This document shows positions 27,000 to 38,969 of a DNA stretch of 64,000 bases, in pieces. The notes beneath the pieces were generated by a model. The model saw only the letters and a program-made list of their open reading frames with translations. It was not told where the DNA came from and made no database searches. Position numbers and translations under genes: made by a program. The DNA comes from Pratylenchus scribneri (lineage: Eukaryota > Nematoda > Chromadorea > Rhabditida > Pratylenchidae): NCBI GenBank assembly GCA_030063045.1, contig JAQSEB010000004.1, positions 124,001-188,000 on the forward strand, read 5' to 3'. The number at the start of each line of letters is the position of its first letter. Within the stretch, counting starts at the first letter, position 1.

Positions 27000-28754
27000 C
27001 TAGCAATTCACAACATCGAGATCAGGGAATATGTTGAGGAAAATCCTAGTAAAGTAATAAATTTGAAATTGAAAAATGGAATGGAAAATATGACAATGCC
27101 ATCGGCAATATTGGAATTGAGCCAAAAAGAGAAGAAACAAAAAGAGGAAATGGAGGATAATGCCCAAAAAAAGATTAGCCGGAATCCAAATGATGAATAA
27201 TGAAAAAAAAAAGCAAAATGGAATTGTTGAAAGAATGGCAAAAAGAAAGGCACAATTTTGAGGGACAATCTTCTGGATTGATGGAACAAATAATAAATGT
27301 TGAAAATTTGGGCCAAGCCGAAAAAGAGCTGAGAAGGCTGAATGGATTGAAAGGCCGAGCATTGAAGGCAAAAGATGGGATGATTAGGCGGAAAAGTTGG
27401 ATTCTCCAAAATATACCAAAAAATGAAGGGCAGCAGCGGAATTGTGGCCAATTGAAAGAAGAAATTGAAAAGAAAACAAATGAGGTGTAAAAGTAAAAGT
27501 AATATTAGGAGGGCAGAATAAATTGATTGGAATGAACAGGCAGTGGATGAGGATTTAAATACGGAATTTAATTGTTGGAAGAAGTTGGGCCAAATTTGGA
27601 GAAATTAGAACAAATAATTTTGAAAGGAGATAATGAAGAAATGTTAAATAATGCCATCCAAAAAACAATCGGAATTAGGCCAACCATTGATCATTTTAAT
27701 GGAATTAATAAAAGACTGAAAACATGCATTGGCGCAAATGCGGAAAGAGCAATTGAAGCGAATTTGAATGAGACAAAGGCCAAAAAGAAGGAGAAAAAAA
27801 ATGCCAAAGGCTTGGACAAATTAATGGAAAAAATTCGGAAAGAGAAGGAAAAATTGATTGAAATTGGAAAATTGAAGGATTCATGAAAACTATGACATGG
27901 CCTGAAGTAAAATTACAAAAACTGAACGAATTTACTGAATAATTGACCATTAATTAGCTGAAAAAAATAAGCCTGAGGCGGAAGAAAAACAAAAATGATG
28001 GAAAAATAATTTGAAAAGCAAATTGAACAATTGGAGAAGAAAAAGGAAGAAATGGAATAAATTTTGAATAAAATTGAGAACATCGAAGATTTGAATGAAT
28101 TCAAAAGGCAAATTCTGAATCCATTGAATGAGGCAAAATTTACAATTGCCAACGGCACCAAATGAAGAATTGGAAAGAAGGAAAAATGAATTGAAAAATT
28201 GAACCAGAAATGTGGAATTAAAGTTGGCCAAAAAATTGCATGAAGCAAAAAAAAGGAAAAAGAATTGATTGAAAAAAATGGATGAAAAATTGGCAAATAT
28301 TGAGAAGAAAATGGACGAACAAATTCAATATGGATTGAAGCCATTTGAAAAGGCAAATGATGATTAGGGATGATTGAAGAGATTAAACAAAAAATTGGCG
28401 TAAACAGAAGAAATTGAGAGGCGAAAAAATCAACAAATTGTGCCAATTCGAGAAAAAAAAATGAATAATCTTCTTTCCATCTTGAATGAGGAATCGAATG
28501 AAGAAAAGAATGCAAATTATTCAAAATCGAATGTTGAAAGAGCAATGGGCAAAAAAAAAAAGAAAACAGAATTGTTTAAAATAAAATTAGCATCAGAAGA
28601 GGCAAAAGGAATAAATTATGAATCAAATGTGAACCAATTGGCCGAATTGAAGCAAAGTTTGCCAATTCTAAAGGAAAGGCTCGAAAATTTGGAGGCAAAT
28701 TTGAGAGTGGATGAAACAAAAAGAAAACCGGTGAAAATTGATGCCCGATTATAA
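27000..28754 (+). pseudogene. Coiled-coil-like sequence inside the LTR element, interrupted by stops
   Basis: Successive plus-strand frames encode Lys/Glu/Asn-rich helices: IREYVEENPSKVINLKLKNG near 27015, KKKSKMELLKEWQKERHNFE near 27205, LEKLEQIILKGDNEEMLNNA near 27590, and KEKLIEIGKLKDS near 27850. A further frame covers 28440-28754. Stops and frame changes separate them and only some could be introns. I cannot tie it to Gag or to a host gene. It may be a captured host coiled-coil gene or a decayed gag. Confidence 0.4.
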
Positions 28755-29287
28755 AATGAATTAAAGAATCTGATAAAATTTAATTGGTTGACATTACCAT
28801 GTTGGCGAAAAGTAAAATACCATTTTTTGATTAAAAAGGAATGGGGATATGTGGAATTTATCAAAAGTTTTGACAAAAAAATAGATAATAAAGAAAGCAA
28901 ATTTCGAAAAGGAAAAAGCGGAAATTACTTGGCAAAAAATTTACAAATGGAATGAAGAATAAATTATCAGAATGAGATTAGTAAAAGAAAGAAAAGATAA
29001 ATTAACCAAAAAAATCGAGAATTAAAAATTTTGGAAAAGCTTTGGAGTAAAGGACAATTTGGGCCATCGAGTCACACATAATCTAGCCAATCGGACCCAC
29101 AAAACAACAAAAACAATGGGAATCAATGGCAACACTCAAAATGAGCACCGATTTGGCAACAACCACCATAATGGCATCAAGCATATTAATGGCATAAAAA
29201 CAAACTTGGCAACTTCAAAAACAGTGTCAGATTTGAACGAAATTGTCCTACAGGATTGAACGTGACAAGAGGATCGAGGACGATCCT

Positions 29288-29302
29288 GAAAGGAAAGAGG
29301 GG
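29288..29302 (+). promoter_or_regulatory. Putative polypurine tract
   Basis: GAAAGGAAAGAGGGG ends two bases before the 3' LTR, the expected place for the plus-strand primer of reverse transcription. Confidence 0.75.
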
Positions 29303-29304
29303 CA

Positions 29305-29736
29305 TGTAATATCCCCCAAATATTTCCCAATCCGATTATTTCTGTCCCGCCCACATGCTTTCAACACATTTGGCGGCCGATTGCTCAACCCGGCTGAAGA
29401 TGAACTTCACTTAAGATTTGGCCCAGAACATCCTCCCCCTTTAAAATATTTTTTCTCCCCTCTTCTTTCCCTTCACCTTTTTTAATATTTTTAATTCTTT
29501 AATCCATTGTCCCCCAGTTTTCCCCCTCACAATTATTTAATATTTATTTAATTCACTTTTTCTTTTAAAATTTACTTTTAATAAATAAATGCTCCCCCAA
29601 AATTCATTCCTTTTATTAGAGTCTAGGGGTAATGCCAGAGGCCTCCGGGACCTTCGGGCAACCTGGAAAGTCTTTCGAACCTGTCGCTTTCCCCGACCAA
29701 TTCCCCTTAAATTCCGGAGTCTCACCCCACATTACA
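29305..29736 (+). repeat. 3' LTR
   Basis: 432 bp, apparently identical to 25271-25702 and followed by ATTT, the same four bases that precede the 5' LTR. Confidence 0.93.
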
Positions 29737-29740
29737 ATTT

Positions 29741-30279
29741 CTTATTTGAAATGATTGGGGCAAATTTCTCATTCATCATCAGAAATTGAAGTATTAATTT
29801 TGTGGTAATTTGTGTTTGTGTTTGTCCTCCATTCTCGAATAATATTTTATGCCCATTTCCCCCTCCTCCCACTTGTGTTTTCCTTTACCCCATTTCCATC
29901 AATGATAACCCCCCATTCCCCTTCAATAATTAATTCGTTTTTTATGCATTAAAAGCAATGTCAAGCATTTATTTAAGCAAACATTTTGTCTGTTACCAAA
30001 TTACCTTCTCCTTTCCTTCTATTTTAGTATCCTAAATATTTTAATGTATATTTTGTGGTCACAAAATTTCATAATTTTAATATGGCCAAATTAATTTTCC
30101 TATTTTAATTCATTCAAAATGGCACATTTTATTATTATTAATTAAAATCAATAATATATAAACTCTTAAAAAGTGGTTTTGATTTGATGAATGTTGGGAA
30201 GGAAAAATATTCAGGCAGGAAAAAGTAATAAAAAAATGAAAGGTAAATTGGGAGGAGAAATAAATGTGGATTGGCCAAT
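29741..30279. other. Intergenic, no gene seen
   Basis: AT-rich sequence between the LTR element and the 3' end of rapsyn. I see no open frame with homology and no tandem repeat. Confidence 0.5.
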
Positions 30280-33148
30280 TTACAATTCCGTCACGCCCCT
30301 TCCACCCATTGAGATCGTCGTGGTCGCCGATGTTGTGCCAATGCCAATTTCGTCCTCCTCCGCCTCCTCCACCACCGGACTGATTGCCATTCCCTTGCCA
30401 ATCTTTTTTATTCTTTTTTGTTGTTGCCTTCCACCCCCTCCTCCCATCTCCACGTGATTTTGCATTATTTTTTGTTCGTCCAAATCCATTGTTTGGATTT
30501 CATTTTCCTCTTCCTCTCCCTCCCTTACACTAATTTGGATGGCATTCTCTGAAAATAAATATTAAATTTATTTTAATTTAATTTTAAAATAATTCAAAGT
30601 CAGTTTCGTATTCAGAATATTCGTGAAATTTAAAAATTGGGGAATTTTGTTCTTTAAAAACCGAAAATAGGAGAAACAGTAACGGAAACCAACATTTTTC
30701 AATAACCGGAAACCGGATTTGGGGTTTTAAAACGACTTTGAAGAACCCTATTTAATTCGATTACAGTATATCGATTACAGTATACCTTTTTGCGGTGGAT
30801 GGAATGAACTCATTGGAAGTGGTTTATTGACTTTGCCTGGGGCAATATCACCAAATTGTTGTTCCTTCATCAAAAATGTTTGATTAAATGTGGAATTTGT
30901 GGAGGTGGAAAGACAAATTTGACGATCTGCATTTTCCACCAAAACGGTGGTTGGCGATGCCCAACGGGTATTGTCCTTTTTTGAAATAATTAAAAATTAA
31001 TTAAATTATTTTAAAACTCACAAAATTCCTTTCACAAAGTACCGTTTGGCCATTTGGATTTGGAGGAGGATTGGCCGCAGCCGCAGCCGCAGAGGTAGAT
31101 GGAATTGAGCAGAAAAAGTCCAAAATGGATTCGCTGGCCGGGGTTTGGGCATTTGAGGATGAAATTGAAAGGGAAATATTCTCAATTGGGCCAGCCTTGG
31201 TCCGGCATTTTGGGCAGCATGGACCATCGGAAAGGCGCAGAAGGAAGTTTTGGAGACATCTAAAATGAATGAATTAATTAATTCCAAAAATAGGAATGGC
31301 CAACTTTTCATGGAAAATATGTGAACAATTCAGTGCCTGCAGTGATTCATCCGTTTCCCCATATCGTTGGCCACAAAAATTGCAAAACATTTCCATTTGT
31401 TGGACCAATTTACAATGGGATTTTGTGCACTCCTGGGCATTCTCCTCATCCGCCAATTGGCCATATAATTCATTCAATCTGCTTTGGCATTCCATCATTG
31501 CATGCTATAAAAATTAATTAATTCAATATTTATTGATTGATTTTTGAATTTTTACTTTGCATCCAACAATTGTGGCCAATTCCAAGCATTTCCTGTTCAA
31601 TTGCAATGCTTGGCATTCGCATCGTCCCGCATAGTGGACTCCTTTATTTTCGCTTGCCGATTTGGCCATACTCGCCAAAACCACAATTTGGCCCATTCGA
31701 TCGTTGATTTTTCGAAGAAGCCGAAATGCATATTCATATCTTGCCCAACTTTTCTGCAATAATTCCAATCACCCAATTATAATCATTTTTGAATTTACGG
31801 TGACTGTTTCGCGTGCTTCTGTTTCGCCCAATTCGCGGAAAATGTCGGCCAAACTTGTTAAACTCCTCGCCAATATTGGCTTATTCCCAACACGTTTTGC
31901 CAATTCAATGGATTCCTCGCATACTTCACGGGCTTCTGGAATATATTTAATTGATTAATTCCCCAAATTCAACAAATCAATCAACCATTAAATCTTCCTT
32001 TGAGTCGAAGAATGATTGAAAGTTGATAGAGGATGGCGGATTTATATTTTGAATGGACATGATTTGCCTCAATTCCATGCAAAATGCCCAAAGCATTTTG
32101 GAGGAAAATCAGCGCTTTGTTCAAATCCCTAAAATTCATTTTTTTGTACATTTTTTTGTGAAGGCAACCTCATCAGAGTGAATAAATTGCCGAGGCCAAG
32201 GCTAATTTGCAATTCCAACAATTTGTCACCCGTTTCAATGGCAATTTTCATTGCCTTTTCAAATTGTTGTAAACTTTGCTGGAAATTGGAAAGGCCCATT
32301 TGGGCGAGGGCAATCACTGACATGAGAATGGGAACAATTAAATGGAATGGTAAAATAAATGGGAGGAACCGAGATGGGCATATCCCGGACTGCGATTGTC
32401 GATGCCGGGAAGGGAAAGACTCTCTTCGGCATAGCCAATGGCCTTCACAAATTCGGCCAAACGTTCATTGGCCCTGGCCAAATTCAACAATGCTTCCGAC
32501 TTCATAAAGTCATCCTTTTGATTGTTGGCCAATTCAACTTGCTCAACGGCCTAATTTTTAATGATAAAAATATTTCAAATAAGCTAATTATAAATACCGC
32601 AAAAAGCATCTGGTCAAATTCGCCAGAATCACAAAATGCTTGGATGATGTAACCACTGGTCAAGAATTTATCTTCAATGGATCTATAAAGGGTAATGAAT
32701 TATTTTAACTTTTTTTGTGGGATAAACTTCAATTTGCGAAGTGCGGATCGCCATTGACGAATTGCTTTTTGAGGGTCTTGTTGCTGATATAGCTTAAAAA
32801 CGGAAGGGGAATGCATGAGCGAATGAATGGAAATACCGTAAATGTTCTTTAAAACACCGTGGAATTATTTTTACCCTTCAGAAATTGGGAAATTTTATGG
32901 TTTAACTCCTTAATTTGTGAACATGCTTGAACGAATTATAGTAGATTTTGTAGAGCTTTAGGAGAAAAAGAAAATGTAATAAAAAATTTTCAGCTATAAG
33001 TCCTCAAAATCGAGATTTTTAAATTATTAGAGGTGGGGTTTTAATAGAGTATTTACGGTATATTCTAAGTAAATATTGTATCCACCTTTATGCCATTGCG
33101 CATTTGGCTTCTGGCATGGCGGGCTCGAATGTTCAGCAAATTACCCAT
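30280..33148 (-). CDS. rpy-1: Rapsyn (acetylcholine receptor clustering protein)
   Basis: This is a peripheral membrane scaffold that gathers acetylcholine receptors at the neuromuscular synapse. Start 33148 gives [20 protein letters not shown], an N-myristoylation-type start as in vertebrate rapsyn; a longer in-frame start upstream would bury it. TPR segments follow: [86 protein letters not shown], and [16 protein letters not shown] with [20 protein letters not shown]. The C-terminal RING-H2 is split by an intron: [49 protein letters not shown]. Beyond it the protein continues well past where vertebrate rapsyn ends, through an Ala run, [13 protein letters not shown] and a poly-Gly stretch, to a stop at 30280. 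Confidence 0.9.
32836..33058. mobile_element. TA-flanked MITE, copy in a rapsyn intron
   Basis: The ends are CCGTAAATGTTCTTTAAAAC and (reversed) CCGTAAATACTCTATTAAAA, flanked by TA on both sides. The orientation is opposite to the copy at 18535-18752. Shared interior words include (reversed) AAAGCTCTACAAA and AAGGAGTTAAA. Confidence 0.72.
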
Positions 33149-34104
33149 TTGCTGGGAATGAGGAAGGAAATGACGTTGTGGCTGCTGCGCGGATCCAGAT
33201 CGAGAACGACGACGACGGCGGGCTGCGGCGGCTGACAACGGCGTGGTGGACCCAAATTTTTTGCCCATTCCCGACGGGGCTGTCAATTTGTTGGTATATC
33301 ATGTGGGAATTTTGTTGGCAGTTGGCATTGGTGGGGGCCCACCTTTTGGTCCATCAACGGCGGGACACCAGCAGCAGTCCGCGAAAATGACAAGGAGGAA
33401 GAGGAGTGGGACAAATTTGGCAAAAGAAGAGGCTGGAGGCAACGGTTGGGGACACTTATTCCTTCTTCTTCATTTCCCGCAACCCAAATGTGGCGCGGTA
33501 GTGCATATTTGGGGTTGGCAATGATGGGAAAAGGAAAAGCAGCAGCAGTAAAGGAGGAAATGGCCAAGACGATGAGGGGCCAAAAGATGGGTGGGCTTGG
33601 GGCCTGATGATGAGGCACACGGGAAGAAAGGCACAAAACAAGAAGAAAGCAGCCAACAAGCAATGAAGAAGAAGGCAGGAATTCGAAGCCATCTGCCTCC
33701 TCACAATTTCCTTCGTCTGTCTCCTTCGGGGGCTTTTCCTCCTCCTTCTTTCCTTCCATCCCACTTGCCAATCCCCCTCCATTCTTTAAGCAGCCCTAAG
33801 GCCATCGATTTTTGCCGGCTCTATTCAAACTTCATTATCCAGCAAAGGGACACCTTCAAATTTGCGGGAGAAGAGAGGGAATTGAGGGAGGCGGGGGTGG
33901 AATGAAAATTGGCCTCTCGGGAAAAAATATACGGCAAAAAATGATGGGAAAATGAAGATTTTCAATAATTCGAACATTCTTCTGGCCGATATCTCAACAA
34001 GTGCTAATTAGGGGAGGGGATATGTGTCATTGAAGCTTTAATTGTCCTCTAAAAGTGAATTTAAAAAATTACATGAAAATCCAGTTTAAAAAATTATGCT
34101 AGGG
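33149..34104. other. Rapsyn upstream region, no confident gene
   Basis: This region holds overlapping open frames on both strands, the longest being 162 codons on minus (33283-33771). None has a recognisable domain. The mixed Pro/Ser/Lys content suggests rapsyn 5' UTR or promoter sequence. A possible upstream coding extension of rapsyn is not excluded. Confidence 0.35.
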
Positions 34105-34872
34105 GAAATAACAGGCGGAATTATGTTGGGGCAAATAAAACAGGCGGAATTATTTTGGGCAAATAAAACAGGCGGAATTATGTTGGGGCAAATAAAACAG
34201 GCGGAATTATTTTGGGGCAAATAAAACAGGCGGAATTATTTTGGGGCAAATAAAACAGGCGGAATAGGGGCAAATAAAAGAGGCGAAATTATGTTTGGGG
34301 CAAATAAAACAAGCGGAATTAGTGCAAATTCAACCAGGCGGAATTATAGTGCAAAAACAAAACAGGCGGAATTAATGCAAATTCAAAACAGGCGGAATTA
34401 GTGCAAATTCAAAACAGGCGGAATTAGTGCAAATTCAACCAGGCGGAATTAGTGCAAATTAAAAACAGGCGGAATTAGTGCAAATTCAACCAGGCGGAAT
34501 TAGTGCAAATTCAAAACAGGCGGAATTAGTGCAAATTCAACCAGGCGGAATTAGTGCAAATTCAACCAGGCGGAATTAGTGCAAATTCAAACAGGCGGAA
34601 TTAGTGCAAATTCAACTAGGCGGAATTAGTGCAAATTTAACCAGGCGGAATTAGTGCAAATTCAACCAGGCGGAATTAGTGCGAATTTAACCAGGCGGAA
34701 TTAGTGCAAATTCAAACAGGCGGAATTAGTGCAAATTCAACCAGGCGGAATTAGTGCAAATTCAACCAGGCGGAATTAGTGCAAATTCAACCAGGCGGAA
34801 TTAGTGCAAATTCAACTAGGCGGAATTAGTGCAAATTCAACTAGGCGGAATTAGTGCAAATTCAAAACAGGA
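34105..34872 (+). repeat. Minisatellite array 3, 29-bp then 25-bp units
   Basis: About seven 29-bp units (34110-34310) are followed by about twenty-two 25-bp units with the linker GTGCAAATTCAACCA. All carry GGCGGAATTA. It is intergenic, between rapsyn and the sarcosine oxidase-like gene. The block order is the reverse of array 1. Confidence 0.95.
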
Positions 34873-35144
34873 GGATTAATTGTTGAAGTGAATAAGAAGG
34901 AAATGGAAAAAATAAAATAGAAATAAAGCAAACACAATATTTGAAATGTTTCTGATAATTCCATTAGATCAAACACAATTTAATTAAAGGGAAAAAACAA
35001 TAAATGAATGAATAAACTGCCTTTTCCCATAATTTCTATTCCTTATCAAACACGGCGAATAAATTATATTTGGTTCCAATTTTTCATTAATCAAAATTTT
35101 CTATTCCATTTTCCCCTTATATCCTCAATAAATATTAAATTAGA

Positions 35145-36798
35145 ATGCAAAAATTGGATTTTGACACAATTGTAATTGGGGCCGGAATTGTAGGAAGTGG
35201 ATGCGCATATAAAATTGCCAAAAGCGGAAGAAAAACATTGCTCATTGACCAGGCAGGTCCAATCCTTTTGCAATATACAATTTATATATATTTTTGGAAT
35301 CAATTTTATTTTAATTCAATTGTATTGTTGCCTGATTATTTATTGCTTATTAGTTATTAGGATTAAAGAATGATAAAACAAGCACTTTCTTTAAATATAA
35401 GAAAGGAAGAGTGTCATATCCATGTTTTAAATTTTAAAATATTTTTCCTTCTATTTTTAAACCATTTCCCCTTCCTAATAAGTTCCCTCTTGGCCACGCC
35501 AATGGCTCTTCCCATGGAGCCTCACGAATAATTCGATGCACCCACAGTGAATCACTGTATTTGCCATTTGCTTTGGATGCCTACAAAGAATGGGATGAAT
35601 TGCATCGAATTGAAGGAGGTCCAAATCCATTTTATATGTATTCATTCAAGAAGAATTGGCCTAAATAAGAGTTATTTTGACAGTAAAAATGGATTCCTCC
35701 TTATGGACGTTGAATGGGCTCAAACAAAGAAAAGGGCAAATATTTTGAAGAAATATGGAATTCGGCATGAAATATTGAAGGGTGGCAAAGAAATCGAGAA
35801 AAGATTCCCTCACATTGTTGGATACGGTGAAGAATGGACGGCAGTATATGAACCGGGTGGTGGCACATTGATGGCAGAAAATTGCCTAAAAGCAGTTCAA
35901 GTACGATTTTAAAAAATAGTATTGAAATTTAAATTTATTTAAATAAAGAGGCAATTCTTGGCCCAAGGCGAATTAGCAGTGATGAAGGAGGGCGAAAAAG
36001 TGTTGGCAATTGTACCGAAAAATGGAAAGGGAAATGATGCAAATTCCTTTGTGGAAATACAAACAATAAAAGGTAAAAATTATGAATGGCATTCACAACA
36101 TTTGAATAGGCAAATATTTGGCCGAAAATGTGGTGATCGCCGTTGGAGGTTGGCTTTCCCAATTGTTGCCCGGCCTTCCCCTAAAAGCCATCGCCCATAT
36201 TATTGATGTGAATTTTTGGCGAGTCAAAAGTCGACCCGAACTTTTTCGACCAGAAAATAATTCTCCAAATTTGGTCATTTCCGATGAATTGGGCCAAGAA
36301 TTGTTCGCCTTGCCTGGCACCGATTATCCGGAGGCAGTCAAGGCATTTCCCCCTAATTTACCAAAATAATATTCAAAATAGTTCGCAATCCATTTGGGTG
36401 TTCCAATTGAAAATTTGGACAATAAAATGGAAAATAAATTGTCGGAACATTTAAATTTGATTGTTGTTCGACATTTGGCCAAACATTTTCCAGATTTGGA
36501 TTCCACAAATCCGCTGGTCAATTCCACCTGTGTTTATACGGTCAGTAGGACCTTTTCCCCAATAAATTATTCATTACAATTTAAGAATACGGATGATCTG
36601 AATTTTATCGTTGATCGCCATCCTTTCCATCCAAAAGTGTTCATTGCTGGCGGATTTTCTGGCACCGGATTCAAATTTGGACTAACAATTGGAAAAATAA
36701 TGGCAAAATGGGTTCAAGGCGAAGAGGAACACAAATTCGATATGCGACCATTTCGATTGGATAGGAAAATCAAAAAAGGCGAAAGGGCACGAATTTAA
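35145..36798 (+). CDS. PIPOX: Peroxisomal sarcosine oxidase/pipecolate oxidase-like flavoenzyme
   Basis: This FAD enzyme would oxidise N-methyl or cyclic amino acids such as sarcosine or L-pipecolate, releasing hydrogen peroxide. The start MQKLDFDTIVIGAGIVGSG puts the Rossmann GxGxxG at once, followed by RKTLLIDQ. Later segments are FPLGHANGSSHGASRIIRC, LDAYKEWDELHRIEGGPNPF, FPHIVGYGEEWTAVYEPGGG, ENVVIAVGGWLSQLLPGLPL, NSTCVYTVSRTFSP and HPKVFIAGGFSGTGFKFG. The Cys in TCVYT aligns with the one that binds FAD covalently in monomeric sarcosine oxidase. The end KKGERARI could be a weak PTS1-like tripeptide (ARI), so peroxisomal location is plausible but not secure. The first intron (about 35255-35485) is longer than usual. 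The TARP-like gene follows 330 bp downstream on the same strand. Confidence 0.9.
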
Positions 36799-37128
36799 TT
36801 CTGATGAATAGAATATTTTTGCAATATTTTTAGCAATTCAAATTTATTCAATTTTCCCGGTAAAATGTTTTAAATTAGCTCCATTTTTCCATTTGTTGTG
36901 ATGAAAATTGGCCAAGACACATTCCATTTCCCCAATTCCCAGGTGACCATTCTAATGCTTGGCCAAAGTAATAAAATGTCTTTCCTTTCTTGGATGTCCA
37001 AAATGGAGAAATAAACCCCCCCCCCCCCCCCAAATTCTTTCTCATTTTTCTTAAAAAAACATCCATCCCTCAATAATTTCCTTAGGCAAAAATCTGTCCT
37101 AAAAGTGCAAATTTTATTAATAAAAAAT

Positions 37129-38969
37129 ATGGCTGATGACATTGAGAGGGAATTAGTTGTTGAGGAAGGACAAAATACCGTCGATGCTGACATTTCCCTT
37201 CGAGTGCCCGACCGCCCTCCAATTCACTCATCCTCCGGCGGCGGATGCTGCCAACTTTTTCTCAATGTTTTTCCGGCCACTTTTTTGCCCATTTTCGTTA
37301 GCCCATTTTTAGCTTTTGATCAACACGCGTTGCACGGAACAATCCATTTGGGCATTGAGTGCCATTAGTGGCCTCATTGTCCTTTGTGCCCAAACTGCGC
37401 CAATTTTCCTGCTTGATTGGGTTCATATCAGGGAACCAAGACCGTTGAACATCACAAAACAAGGGCGGCCAATTTCATTGGGTGGCGAGGATCGAGGCCC
37501 TCTTGTTGGTTTTTTCTCCTCATTCTAATCATCATTTTGGCCTAAAGGAAGTGCCATTTGAATATAATGCCGGCTATTTTGGAATGTGCCGACATTATTT
37601 GAACCAATCATTGGTGTCGGCTGGTGAAAGTAGTGAACAAATTGTGCCACCAGAAGTGGAGGAAATGGTCCCAAAATTGGCACCGGATATTTGCGTTTGG
37701 AATCCGGCATACAGTGGCGAGGATTTGAGTGAATTCAGTTTTGCCACCAGCGCCATCCTTGGTCCATTCCTTCATATCCCCCTTATATATCTAGCTAAAT
37801 AAATTGAAGTGCGCCTTCTCATTCCCACAATTCTCCATTGTGCCGGTGTCATTTTCACCGCATTCGCCCTTTTATTCTCCATAATTGGCCATTTTGGCCA
37901 TAATTGGAAGACAATTTGTGCCGCAATTCTTTATGTCATTGGAGGTGAATTATTAATCCATTTTTATTACATTATTTAAGGTTTAATCGTGTTAATCGGT
38001 GTCCTCCAAGTGATTTGTGTTGTTGACGATGAAATGACCCCAAGGATGAAACCGAATGCAGCCGGTGAACCTTCCGTCTTTAATTTTCGATATGGCATGT
38101 TCCCCAAAAATTCATTAGAATTCTAAATTCTCAATTCATCAGGAATTTCATTTATGGCCGCTGCTCTCAGCTTTTTACCCGCACAATTGTGTGTTTGGCT
38201 TGAGGTAATTAATTAAAATAATTTTCCATCATTTTTTCCCACATTACGCCCTCAGCTGTTGCCGGCCCAATTTTATATTAACCGTAACTTTTCAGTGACT
38301 GAGCCAATTTTGATAATTTTTATATCAAATTAAAGGACATAATTTTATTTGAATTAGTTCATCAGAATTAATGGAATTATGCCCAAAAAATCAATGAAGA
38401 TTTCGTTAATCCATAATAAAGTATATTTTAAACGGTTTTTGCGTAGCTTACTCATCAATTTTGAAAAATTTAAAAATTTATTTAATTTAATAGGCAATAA
38501 TTAGCTTTTTAATTTGTTATTAAAAAAAGCATCAAAATTGTCCCAATCCTTGATGAGTTATTAAACATTGACAAGTTTGGCCTGGCCACAAATTGGACTG
38601 TTCCATTTTTTCCCATTTTTTCCAGGTGCAAGCATTTTTCAAAAGGCACAAAACGCCGGCTGAAAAAAGTCGAGTAGTTCCCGGTCTTCAGGAACTTCGT
38701 CTGTTTATTTGCCAATTTCATTTTAATTTATTTTCCCATTAAAAGTCAATCAAGTGACCCTAATTCGAACTCGAACTCATCGTTTGGGCCATTTGGGCGG
38801 AGGATTTTCATTCCAAGGCCTTGGCGGTGTTGGCGGAACGAGTGGCCGATTTGCGCAAAGAAGGCGTGAATCCCGGGGTGCATCCAGGGATTTTGGTGTG
38901 TTGGGCAGTGAACAAATGATGATTGGCCGGAGGGCTTCCACCTCCGTTCAGCATTTACTTTTTGTTTAA
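37129..38969 (+). CDS. Stargazin/TARP-like claudin-fold membrane protein
   Basis: This is a likely auxiliary subunit of ionotropic glutamate receptors, the role of C. elegans STG-1/STG-2. It starts MADDIERELVVEEGQ with a cytoplasmic lead. TM1 is SIWALSAISGLIVLCAQTAP. The first extracellular loop has YNAGYFGMCRHYLN, matching the conserved G-L/F-W/x-R-x-C claudin-fold region. TM2 and TM3 follow (LHCAGVIFTAFALLFSIIGH, TICAAILYVIGGLIVLIGVL). The segment VFNFRYGISFMAAALSFLPA and VQAFFKRHKTPAEK match the TM4 and post-TM4 pattern of TARPs. The last exon is Gly/Arg-rich (HLGGGFSFQGLGGVGGTSG) and ends HLLFV, which could be a class II PDZ ligand rather than the vertebrate TTPV. One intron holds a fold-back element (38285-38560). 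A run of about 15 C lies upstream near 37020. Confidence 0.8.
38285..38560. mobile_element. Fold-back/MITE-like inverted repeat in the TARP gene
   Basis: The arms begin TAACTTTTCAGTGACTGAGC and (reversed) TAACTCATCAAGGATTGGGA, both running into CAATTTTGAT. The interior GGAATTATGCCCAAAAAATC and ATAAAGTATATTTTAAA match the element at 18178-18461, so they form one family. Confidence 0.6.

Larger units (their letters stand above)
25271..29736 (+). mobile_element. LTR retrotransposon, non-autonomous (LARD-like)
   Basis: Two 432-bp direct repeats (25271-25702 and 29305-29736) start TGTAATATCCCCC and end CACATTACA. By eye I find no difference between them. The 5' copy is followed at once by TGGTGCCGCTAGCAGGGGC, a tRNA-type primer binding site. 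The 3' copy is preceded by a purine run, GAAAGGAAAGAGGGG. The 4-bp flanks ATTT (25267-25270) and ATTT (29737-29740) fit a target duplication. The 3.6 kb interior has no recognisable protease, reverse transcriptase or integrase on either strand. It holds instead a Lys/Glu-rich coiled-coil-like sequence broken by stops. Movement would need enzymes supplied in trans. Confidence 0.88.

Noticed and set aside
25271..29736. The two 432-bp repeats as a simple segmental duplication
   Set aside because: TG...CA ends, adjacent primer site, polypurine tract and ATTT flanks fit LTRs better.
33283..33771. 162-codon minus frame upstream of rapsyn
   Set aside because: No domain, odd composition, and several competing frames on both strands; the MGN myristoylation start at 33148 is a better rapsyn start.
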